DNA of 64,000 nucleotides from the NCBI GenBank assembly GCA_963978545.1, contig OZ021732.1:27186123-27250122 (forward strand). Direction: 5' to 3'. The notes below the pieces were generated by a model, which had not been told where the DNA came from, searched no databases, and saw only the letters and a program-made list of their open reading frames with translations. The translations under genes and the position numbers were made by a program. Shown here in pieces: positions 1 through 12,400 of the stretch. The DNA is from Linyphia triangularis. Taxonomy: Eukaryota; Arthropoda; Arachnida; Araneae; Linyphiidae. Each line of letters opens with the position of its first letter. Position 1 is the stretch's first letter.

Positions 1-284
1 TCAAATTGGTTCAGTAGATCTCAATATATGAGCATGCTCGATTTCAACATCTTAAACACTTTTCCTATTAGCTTATAATGAAAACGGGCCAAATTTCAGC
101 ACTCAAACTTCGTGCAAAGTGAGAATAGTGGTGTGTTGGGTCTGTCAGATCAGGCTTTTGCTTTAATAAATATAGATTCTGGTAATGATTACTACTGGTT
201 AAGCTCCTTATGATACTGTTCTTTAAAATACGATCTTTTGATCAATTGTTTTGAATCGATTGTTCTTTTAAAATATGATTACAG

Positions 285-3200
285 ATGGAAAGCTTCTTCA
301 GATGTCTATGATCTTTTATTGGAGTCAAACCCATCTGGATTTGCTGATGCTTTGGCAACAACTGAATGGGAAGTTCCATTTGTCCCTCCTATCAATAAGT
401 GAGTATTGTGATGTTCACTTCCGTGCACCAGAGTTAAAGGATAATATATTTATTTCATAGCGACCTTATCAAGGTTAAGAAACTGCTATTCTCATAATGG
501 TATTGCAACTCGTAAAAATGAATATCTCTATTACTAAATTTTTTATAAAATAGTGTTGTATACCTCTTGACAAACCACGCATAATGCTACAATTATTATT
601 TGAAAAAAGTAGAGATAGTGTTTCTTGCCTCTGTTAGACTTAATTAAAAATGTATTGGTTTTAAGTCACCGGTTGCACTTTTTTAAATTAAAGGCTTTTT
701 ATAATGTGAACATTGAAAGTCAGTAAAATTCCATAAGTTAACAAAATGCTTTTATATATTGTGAACAATTCAGATCAATTAAGTTAAATAGGGTGGTTTG
801 GGGGAATTTTATACAAACAGTGACTTTTTGTTTCAAAGGTTAAGTGTGCAAAATTTCATCAAGGCCAGAATAAAACTGCAGATTTGTATAATTAACAAAC
901 CAACACATATCCATGGGCATTGTTTATATATTTATATAAATTGAGTTGAAATTTTCAAAGTGTCCAAGTATAAGGTTACCAAGGTTTGGTTGGTAGGTGA
1001 GGTAACAAGATTAACTTTTGTTTTGTAAGATTCATTTTTTCATACTAATAGGATGCTCATATTTTAGGAATAATTCCTAACTAATAGGAATAAAGTCAGT
1101 ACTCCAAAAATTCAAAAGTATTCATTTTGATTGGATTGTGCACTTTGCTGAAATTTAAGAAATCCTTTTCCTCGTGCAAAACATTATAATTGAAAAAGTT
1201 ACATAAGTTATTGGTTTTAAAGTCAAAATTTGTATCTGCAGTGTTGTTGCTGCGACTAATTGCTATGCTCAGTCTGGAGTGATCACTGGAACTGTTTCTG
1301 TGAATGATGGAGATGAATACGAAATGTACTTATTTGGAGAGAAAATGAGAAATCTTGGTGAGTATAGATGAAAGTTTTATGTTCAATAATTGCTTACATA
1401 TATGACCAATAATTGCTTGAGCTAAAAACTTATTTTAGGAAACACTACAAGCGTTATTGGATACAACTTCATAAACATCTTTGGGAATACTCCAGGGGTA
1501 AATTAGTTTCAATATTTTATTTTTTGTATCTCATATTTTGAATTTATATTATTTGAATTTTGTTTTCTTACAGAATGGATTTACTTTCCACGTAGGAAAA
1601 TCATCAGTGCCATTCTTATATAGCAAGTAAATAAAATATTTCAAGTATTATTCCTTTTCATGTTGCACTTATAATCGAAGCAGATAAAATATTCAGAATC
1701 TTATTTAGTATTGTTTCATACGAAAGAAAACATGCATACTGGACTTTATTTGTTAAGGGTTTTACTTTTTCAATAATAGTTATGCAAACTTTCCTAAATG
1801 GTTTTTTCTAGTTAATGTATGAGGCAGGGCCTATTCTAACGGGCAGTCGTGGCCTATTTGGGTAGTCGTAAATTGTATTTGGGCAGTCGTAAATCCGAAA
1901 TTGGGCAGTCGTAAAAAATAGAAAAACAAGGAAATTAAAAATATGATTTTATTAAAGGAGTGAATTATTATTCATCTTTTTGAATTTGAGTATAATAAAA
2001 TTTAAAACGACTTTTTTATTTGTTTATGCAACCCTTCCTTCTTTGAAGTTTCAGCTTCAAGAAAAACTCTTACCAGGCAACCCAATAATTGGCATATTTG
2101 ACATAATCGAAGGTGTTCTGGCGGTTATTCGTTCCCTTAACGCCTCGAATTTAGTAGTGTTTTAAGTTAAATAATTAGGTTTAAATTTTAACAACTTTGT
2201 GTTAAATTTAAAAACTAGGAAGACCTGAAATTATAAACGTATAAATGGAGACTTATGGATCGACAACATGACGAATCACAATTTTAAATTCCATACATAG
2301 GAGGCGAAAATATCATTATGAGACTGCTTAATAGGCTTATTTTTTTTTTTTTTTATTCTCTGTTTAGCGTAATAATGTTTGTAATGTCGGGGGGGGGGGG
2401 GGGATGGAAGTTTGGGCAGTCGTAAAAATTCCTTAGAATAGGCCTTGGTATGAGGTCCAGGGCTGCCACAGGCGACTAAAAAGGCTACTAAAGCGACTAT
2501 TTTAGTGGCCAGGCGACTATGGCAACTATTTCAATGAAAAAAGGGCCCAAAACGACTATTTTGAACAAAACCTTCAACTATTTTTGGGCTCAGGCGACTA
2601 TTTTTTTAGAAATTGGATACCGTCCGATAGTAGGACGAAAAAAAAATCGGCACTAAGGTACTAACTCAGAATGGTGATTTTTTTTAAAGGGTGCGGGAGA
2701 GCGAACACTACCGAACGTTCATATTCGCGGGTAGAGTGGTCACTTTGTTAGTCCGACGATAGTAACCTCACGCAAGATTGTTGTTTTTGACGGCAACCGC
2801 GGTCATTTTCGCCTACGTGTTGGGTTCCAATGTTTTAACTTTCGCCGTGCAAGGCAACAGCATACACAATTATATTCCCAAATATAAAATTATTTCGCTT
2901 TATTTACGCTAAACAAAAATGAATTTGTGGAATGTGCACTGAACTTTGGAAGAAAGTGCCATCAGTATGAACAGTATTTATGTTATTAGACGTTGTGTCG
3001 GAGATTTGTGCCGGTGTGATGAACGATTTCGCCGTGTAGGTCAATCGATGTAGAATTATTAGAATTTCAATGTTGTAGCTAAATTTGTAAATAAAATAAT
3101 TTAAATTTTTAAGCAATTTATTTAATTTCTTTGAATGTAGCTTAAATAGGGTGGCGGCAGAACCGGAAATTCAGGGAAATGTCAAGGAATTTCGTAAAAT

Positions 3201-6200
3201 TACTCTTTAATCAGGGATTTTTGAAATTTTCGAGTTTCCTTTCTCGCGTACCCCGTATGGGTGCGGACATCTATCCCGACTCGCGTCACACGATATATGT
3301 GTAGTTTTTATAGTTGATCGATTTCTGTGTACGAAGTTTCCAAATTTTTTCTACTCCCAGCAGCTAAATCAAATCGACCCCCCCCCCCCCCTCTCCTTGG
3401 CCCACAACCACATGTTCCGGTTTTTTTTTTTACTTTCTGAACCATTGTTATGCTTGGAACAATTATCTACACCACATTATTTCTATTAGATTTTTGGTTA
3501 TTCTATAACTTCGCGTCCGCCGGCGTCTTATTGTTAAAAAAATCTTCAAACTTCAATCTGTCTGCATCCTTTACAGACATGATTATTTTTCTACTTGCCT
3601 TGCGTTTTTTGTTAACATTATATATTTGAACCCTAATTATTTACGTATTATTTCTGTTAGATTTTTAGTAATCCTATTATTTAGAAGCGCAACCACCAGT
3701 AGATTTATTGTTTAAAAAAATCCTCCAACTTAAATCTGACTGCATCCTTTACAGATATGATTATTTTTCTTCTTGTCTTGCGTTTTTTATCAATAGAATA
3801 TATTGGAACCCTAAATTCCTTAATATTTCAAATTGAATCCATCATATTTTTTAGTTTTTATTAACCCTTTATAGCACTGTGTTATAGATGTGCAACAAAT
3901 CTATTGTCATTCATAAGCAGAATGGGTTAGATAGTGTAATTGATTTTTTATTTTGTACTTTAATTTGGACATTATATCTAACGTAATTAACTGAAAGTGA
4001 TATGTGTTTTTGGTTTATATGTTTAATATAAATCAAACAAAGAATTGAAGTATCCTCCTCCCCCTCCAAAAAATAATAATAAAAAAAAAATCTGATTGCT
4101 CTACTGCATACCTTCAGGCAAAGGGTTATGGAATTTCAAAAAAAATCCTTGCATTTTTTTCCATCCTGCATCAGGGAAATGTCAGGGAATTTTGTTTCGC
4201 AAATTCTGTAGCCATTCTGTTAGAAATTTAAAAATTGTCTTTAATGAAATTCGATTGTCATTGTCAATATTTAGTATAATTGTTTAAACATGATACTTGT
4301 TTTTCTAAAAAAAGTTGTTTGACTTTGGAAGTTAAAAAAAAAAAATGTCTTGTTTTGCCAATCGATTTGTTCCGTCACTTTTGTGTAAAGTCTGGGAGTA
4401 AGGTTGAGTTGCCAACTTCCATCGCAGTATATAAATTTGATAGCCCGATCCCCAAGACACATGCCTTTTACCGTATGGGATGTAATGTTTTAGTCACTGT
4501 TTTGAATCGAAAGAAGAGTGTTTCTGGGTTTTCGTGTTTTATGTAAATCTACAGTTTTATTCCAATCTTATTAAAAGTTATGGAAAGTGAGGCTACTATT
4601 TTCAACGTCTATTTTCAATGTGTGAGACTACTATTTTGGCTACTATTTTTAACATCTGAGGCTACTAAAGCAACTATTTTCAAAGCTTACAGTCAGTGGC
4701 AGCCCTGGAGGTCTTTATAAATTAAATATTCAAAATTTGCTCAGTAGTCAAATGTGAGGCCTTCCATTCAGTGAGGACAAATCTGATTTTTTTTTTTCAA
4801 AAAGTCAGTCTTTACCAAACTTAAGTATATGATATCAACAAGCAACCATAATATCTGTACCTCAAAAATAAACTATCATAAGAGCAAATTTAAATCTATA
4901 GTTTACGTTTGAGGTACAAATATGTAAGCCACTGAATATGTGTCAAATGTTTTTGTTTCTAAATGAAATAGGACTAGTTATGAAGTAATAAAAAACTTCA
5001 ACGAAAAATAGCATAATTGAATGACAATTATATTTGAAAGTTGACACTGTTTATGTGGTTATGATGGTGCTTACATTTTCATGCTATCAAAGCAAAACTT
5101 CCTTAAATGGGGAATCCATTTTTATTGCTCTGGTGCTTAGAAATAATGTAATATTTATTAAGCTGTTTTCTTTTTGTAGAATTCAGTGCAATAAGTCCAC
5201 CAAATTTTCTAAAAGTGTCGGGATATATAATAATACATGGGCAATTCTCTGCTGTATGCATGAGACATTTTGGCTTTTTTTTCTACTCGTAAACAAAATA
5301 GAATTATAAAATTATAACAAATCTAGCAGTTATGTTTTTTTTTTATATAACTCTAGTTGGTAACAAAGTTATTTAAAAAAAAATATATATATATATATTT
5401 TAACTTTGTCAAATATGCATTTATAAGCAACCAACGCATTGGACACAGACATGTCCTGTGCGTTGGTGGATATAAATGCATAATTGATCTAGTTAAAGTA
5501 ATTATTTTTTCATATAACTTTATCACCAAGTAATATTAAATTAAATAAAAGCATAACTATTTCATTAATCTTAACTTCATCATTCTTATCTGCTTACGAG
5601 TAGAAATAAGAGCCAAAATGTCCCGTGCGTCAGCCAGAGAATTGCAGCCTATATTAATGTTTATGTTTTTTTTTCCTTTAACTGTAATTTGCTTGATTAC
5701 ACATTCTAATTCATAATTCTTGTCCATAATTTGTTGGTTTATTTTCCCCAAATATTTTTTAGCTTACCTTCTGGTTTTGTGGTACAACCAGATTCAACTG
5801 TAAAAGTATTGAAAGAAGTAGAAATAACTAACCATTCAGACAGTGATGAATCTGAGAAAACATTGAAAGCTATTTTTATAGCAGGTAAAATTAATTTTTG
5901 GATTGATATGTTGTCACTTAATGTGACAACCATACTAATTTGATTATGTTATAGAAAGGTATTGGTTTACTTTGGATAGTGATTAAAAAAACATCATCCA
6001 TATTGGACCACTCTACTGTATTGTCTATACTCTATGTATATTTTCTCTTCAACTTACTGGTGGCAAACATTTACAAACTGGTCACACTTAAATGCAATCT
6101 TGTTTGTAGATGCGGTTATAACCTTACTAAAAAACTTGTAATTTTTTAATGCAGTCAATTGCTTTCCTTCTTGTCTCTGTTCTGATATGACTGCTGCTCT

Positions 6201-6376
6201 TTCTCATACTCTGAAATATTCGGACACTAGAGTACTTATATTATCAAAGGATAGCACTTCATATGATTCACCTAATACCAGGCGCGGATTTAGGGGGGGT
6301 GCGGGGGGTGCGACCGCACCCCCCATGAAGTATCTCGTTTAAATTATTTTTAAATGGCAGTTTCACCGAGTTCAAA

Positions 6377-6421
<45 letters not shown>

Positions 6422-9400
6422 AAATTTCATGAATTATTGTAAAATCTATTTTTTACTTAATATCAATATCGATGGAAATCAGCAAACAAAATTAAGCTTT
6501 TTATGACATTCTTCTTGCCTCATTAATACAGATTTTTAAGCCACTTAACCTAACTCCTTATTTCGTTACCCGTAGAAGGAATGGGCTTGAAAAAGGACGA
6601 GTAGATCGGGATTGTGTTGACCTGCAATGTACAGCTCAAAGAATCTTCACCCCTTGTGTGATTCTCAAATTAAAAAATGAATTTTGAAGGACCATTTAAA
6701 AATATCTCAATTTCACCACGATTTTCTCCTTGATCAGAGGCCAATTAATTATAAAGGTTTAATATCGGGGTGCCATCGCACCCCCTAAACTTCATTCGAT
6801 GTACAAAATATCATGCACTAAAATAGCTTTACAAAAAATCCTTTAATTGTAATTGGAAAATAAAATGCCTAATTCATAATTAAGAAAAAGCTTTGATCAA
6901 ATCGGCACTATAGCATTATTGCAATTCTACAAAATATTGCAAGAACTTAAGTTCCGATCAAGATACTATGGCTAAATTAGGACCAAGAAGTTTCTCTTCA
7001 TTCTTTCCTAAAGATCTTAAAACAGCCCAGGGAAGGGAACAAAATGACCCCTTTGTGTGACCTTGAATTTGAAGGACACAAACAAAGTAATAAAATTTGA
7101 GGAGTCATACTATCCCCTCCCTTGCACGTGACATTGCCCCATATCCCATATCACATGCGAGTGGCAAAATTACTAACATGCCTCTACGCCTCTACTCTGG
7201 GGTGGAAGTAAATGGAATGGTCATTCTTTCTTGAGTTGGAGGGTGCATGCTATGTCTAGATTGTTTGTTTCTTCAATTGGTATGGCAGTGCAAGATAATT
7301 AACAGTAATATATAACCATGATAAGATTTTTTTAATATTACTATTTATTTTACAAAATGTAATATAACATTAACAATTTGTTTTAGTTTAGACATTTTCT
7401 TTTTCTAAATATGTTTGAATATTTCATTTTTGACCGAATGATCAGAAGTAGCGATTTATCCTACACACTCATATTTGATATTTTATGTAATTATCAAAGT
7501 AACTCTCAATTCAATACCATCAGTATATGAATAGATTGTAATAAAATATTTAATTCTTATAAAAATGAACTGATTTTATTGGATTAACCCATTGTATCTG
7601 CACCCTTTCATATGCAAAATCATTAAAGCCCTGTGATAAAGTCAAACAAAATTACTTTTTTAAATTATAAAAATGTAATTTATCCTTAAAAGTTTAAAGT
7701 GAGTTCCATATAGTTTTCAACTTCTTTTCAAAATATTGAGGATCATAGCCTAGCACGTTTTTAAATGTTGCTATGCTCCAATCTCACTCACAAAAGAGGT
7801 ATACTCCCCTACCATACGAAAAGTCACCGGGTCGAGCAATATTTAGCGCTCTGTAGTCTGTTTTCAAATTGAGTAAAGACTTTAAAAATTTTGACTAGTA
7901 ATCGATTGGTGAGCTACTTCCTGATAGTTTTCCGAGGTTTCTCTTATTTAAGATGTATATGAAGTCCATTTTTCCCTTGAAAGACCATCTGGTAGATGTT
8001 CCCTGCTTGATAAATAAACTAATCAGAATCTAACGTTGTCCCGGTGCAGTATCATGTAGCACTTGTGCCTGGAAATATCCCATACAACGACATTTATTGC
8101 TACTAGAAGAATATCAAGTAATTTAACATAATTGTAAAACTAGTCAGCTTAGATTGCAAATTTGTAAATATTGCTCATTCGCAGCTTTTGGCAGTTTTCA
8201 TTTGTTCTGTTAAATAAAAGTCAAAATTGTTTTGTATGAATTTATTATTTAAATATGAATGACTGAAATATTGGGAACAATACCGATGACTTACAAATAA
8301 TTTAAATCAGTTAATGTTAAAATCTTTTTAAATGTATTTTTTTTTTGTTTCTTTCTTTTCTTTCTAATTCTAATTTCAAATGTGCTTTTGTAAGTGTGAC
8401 TCAAACTTGATGGTAATATGACTGATAATGTCTAATATGAGACACAATATGTAACCGATTTGAGATGCTACTTGTGATGAAAAAGCAGGTTCTATGGTTA
8501 TATGAACATTATTATTATTATTACAATTTTACCTGCTGTAACTAATTTAGTTTGGAATTTTATTTGAATATAATGCAGAAATTTAAACTAATTTTCAGAT
8601 GATATAAAGCTGTTTGTTTAAAAAATCTGCTCTTTTTTTTTAAATTTTTTTTTTTTAAATATGAGGATTTGTGTGTTGACGGTTTAAGATGGTCTTTGAG
8701 TACATTTTCCTAATTTAAGTTCCCTTAAATCATATTTATAAAAGAAAATATAGTGTTATGTTAAAGCAATCTTAAAATTTATATTAAAGTACAGGTTGGA
8801 TATAATTAAAATCTATCTATTTAGAGAATTTTTGCAACTAAAGGAAAATATAAAGCTTTAAGATGAAAAGGGCTTATATGGCTGTTAGTTTTACATGTTA
8901 TTCCTTATAAATGAAATAATAAATCAAAATGAAATCAATCCAATGAAGTTTTAAATATATTGTTGTTCTTGAAACGTAATTAGCAAAAATCCAAACAGTT
9001 ATATCTTAAAGTTTTCATTTCAAAAATTTTATGATAATGTTTAAACAGCATTACCAGATTTTCCCAGCAGTACTAATACAAAATTTCAAAAAGATTTATT
9101 AATTTCTACAGACTCCGGACTGATCTAAACAACACCAGTTTAATTATGGCCCGCCTGCACCTTAAAAACTTTCGCGGATGTCAGAAATAAAGCATACGTA
9201 CCCTTTGATATTAGTAACCCCCTAACCAAATCAGAATTATATTAAAGTTTTAAAAGAAATTTATACTGGATTAATACAGAAAATCTTTATAGAATTTGAT
9301 AATATTGTTGATGCGTATTTAACCAATTAAAAGAAAAGAAAGTTTACATAATAAATAAATAAAAAATTTGAGAGCGCCATAGTAAAAACTATCTTATTTT

Positions 9401-12400
9401 CAAAGATAATTTTTTTTTTTTTTACTAAAAAACTGTACACACACGCACATTGAGGTCAACGCACTCACTCTTTTTTTACTATAAAGTTCGAATATATGTT
9501 AATTTAGTTAGAGCAGTCTTAGTAGTGCATCAATATGTAGAGTTAAGGTTAAGGTGACCTAACATTGGTAAGATTTTTTTTTTTTTTTAAATTTTACTTA
9601 TTTCACAAAATGTAATATTTCATCAACAATATTTGTTTAGATCTTTGTTTTTTCCGAAAAATGTTTAAATATTTCATTTTTGTCCGAATGATCCGAAGAA
9701 GGGACTTATCGTGCACACTGATATTCGATATTGTGTGCAATTATCAAAGTAATATTTGAATAGATTGTAATAAAATATTTCATTCTTATAAAAATAAACT
9801 GATTTTACTGAAATAAGCATTATATCTACACCCTTTCATATGCAAAATCCTTAAAACCCTTTAACAATGTCAAACGAAATTATTTTCTTAAATTATAAAA
9901 ATGTAATTTATCCTTAACAGTTTAAAGTGAGTTCCATGTTGTTTTGTACTTCTTTTCAAAATATTAAGAATCATAGCCAAACACGTTTTTACTTTCAGTT
10001 ATTTTTTCCTTTTTCCCATGGTTTTAAAACATCCCGATTTCAAAAAAGTGGTCTAGATAAAATGTCTATCTGTACGTGGTCAGCATAACTCCTAAGCGAA
10101 TTGACGTACGATAGTCAAATTTGGTGTGCGGGTTAGTGGTAGACATGGGACCTACGATTAAGGTTGCGCAATCGTCCCAACCGAAATTCCCATAGAAATC
10201 TGATAAAAGCGGAAAAAGCTGAAAAACGAGTGCCTTTAACACTCGCTTTTCAACCTTGAGCATCGCCCATCAACGATTGATATTTTTCTGTTTTTTGTAC
10301 AAGGAATGACAATGTAATGTCTATTGAATATCATCACCAATTTTCGCGTTTCGGCGTTTTTTCCCAGTTTTTTTTTTTTTTTTTTCCCTCTCTCTTCCCA
10401 CATAAAAATATCGCCAAACCCTCGATTTTCATTTAAATAAAGGAAAATATGGAAACAGTAAATAATGCCGTATCAAATTTGAATGCAAGGATCAATATTA
10501 TAGTGTATAGTCTCAAGTTTATGTAACTTATATTTTAATTTACTAATGTGATGTCAAACACAGTTGAAAAGCATTGTTTAACTTTGGAAATTATTAAAAC
10601 TTTATGAATATAGAGTTTAATGTACCTGCAGTATTGTCTAAAGTCGTTAAAAGATCTGCCGCCTCTTTTCTGCATTAAATTATTTATGATGTTGAATATA
10701 TTGGTTAATTAACTTGCATAAAAAAAGTTGAATTTTCAGGGTTGTTGAACTTTTTACACTTCACCTGATCTGCATGAGATATTTTTTTGAACTCTTAAAT
10801 ATTCTTTTTCTAATAAAAAATACTAAATATTTATAATGTAATTTTTTATTACATTTTCGGGGTAATTTGTTATATGGGACGCAAAAGAGGATGGTCAAAC
10901 CCTCTAATTTTTATTCCCATTGAACCCTGGTAGTATCATACTAATTGATGATACCCCTTCCCTCCCCCTCTCTTCCAAGTTGAAAAATTATTACCACGAC
11001 TGTAACCACTCACGGTCATAATCGCACCCCCCGTGATTGACCTCTAAATCCGCCCCTGCCTAATACATAACCAGCAATGTGCAAAAATACCGAATTTATT
11101 TTTTCACTCTTATTTAGAATTCACAGGTACGATAATGTAAGGTTCCAAAGCGAATTCCTTCTGCTCTAAAATGGTATATTACTTTGAGGAATTTAAGGTT
11201 AAAGTCATGTTTCCAATGTAAAGTTTCTGAAAAGTAATTCCAAATGGCAAATTCAATAAATGCAAGTACAGAAAAAGTTAATTTGTGTCTAATGTCAGTT
11301 AAGTAATTTTAAGAGATTATAAAGAGGTTAAACTCTCATATCCTGAAATATTCTGATGTCCCACTTGATTTCCAATATACTCACAACTCTGAATTGAAAC
11401 AGCATGATGCCAAGGCAAGTATATAAAAAATAAATTCTTTCAATCTTGAATAACCAACTTCAAGGGATCGTCAAACATTTCAAATGTAGAATATTCAAAT
11501 ATTTCACTTCCAATCTAGCCATAACTCTTTATTTTGGTACTGATGTCAACAAAGGTCAATTATAGATAAAGTAAGCTATTCCAAACTAAATAACTTGAGA
11601 TGGAATGAGCCAATATAACATAGAAGCTGTACCAGGCAACCCTAGGCTACAGCTATTAGAGCCCGAGCACTTTAGCTAGTATTAAAATGAGGTTGATATT
11701 ATTCTAAACTGTGAATTCTCTTAAGTTGATTTGAATAACCTCACCCAAAATGTTATTTAGAGAAATTCTATTTGGTTCAAGGTTTTTGTAGAAATAACTT
11801 GGAAGCACCTGCTCACAATTGGATAATTTGTTTTTATTTACTAATATGGTAAAATCTGTTGTTTTTCTCTTGCTTTCCTGTAACTTTATTGTCTCTGAAA
11901 ATGTTATTCAAGTTTTAATGTTAAATCTGATAAATTGTTGAACTTGTCTTAAATAGCGTACTAAAATCCAACAATATACACATTTTTATCAAAGATATTT
12001 TGTTAAAAGCTTCTAAAAGGTTGAAAGCTCATTAAAATAATGAAAATATACAGCCAATGTTGATGATTTATTTCGATGTTCTAGGCGAGAAGTACGAAGT
12101 ATGTGGTAAAGTTATTGGTGATCCCATTGTCTTCTATAGTGGACGAGGAGAGAGTGGAATTGTTGCTGAAGCGAGCTTTATTGAGTTCACAGTGAGAGAT
12201 AAAAAAGGATACGGATTCATCTTGTCAGGGTTAGTCGCAAAGCTATTCTTTAAATTACATTGCAAATATTTCTTGCACTGTAACAAATTTAAATTCCATT
12301 ATGAAGCAACATATGATAAATTGAAATTTTAATATTTATAGCAATAGTTTTATTATTTGCCGCCTTTTTGGAAACAGACTGTCACAATATAAGATTTTTT

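Larger units (their letters stand above)
6279..11058. mobile_element. 4.78-kb hAT-like non-autonomous element with 8-bp target-site duplication
   Basis: The left end starts CAGGCGCGGATTTAGG; the right end is CCTCTAAATCCGCCCCTG, the inverted counterpart. A perfect 8-bp repeat CCTAATAC flanks both sides (6271-6278 and 11059-11066). Next to both termini is a poly-C/G motif of the GGTGCGACCGCACCCCCC type, facing inward. No reading frame of transposase size is present. The interior has an old duplication (7322-7765 with 9569-9990) and a block at about 10000-10300 that looks like another inserted repeat. It occupies most of intron 5. Confidence 0.85.

Noticed and set aside
10066..10263. Minus-strand frame of 65 codons
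   Set aside because: It lies in a repeat block of the hAT-like element, with no recognisable motif.
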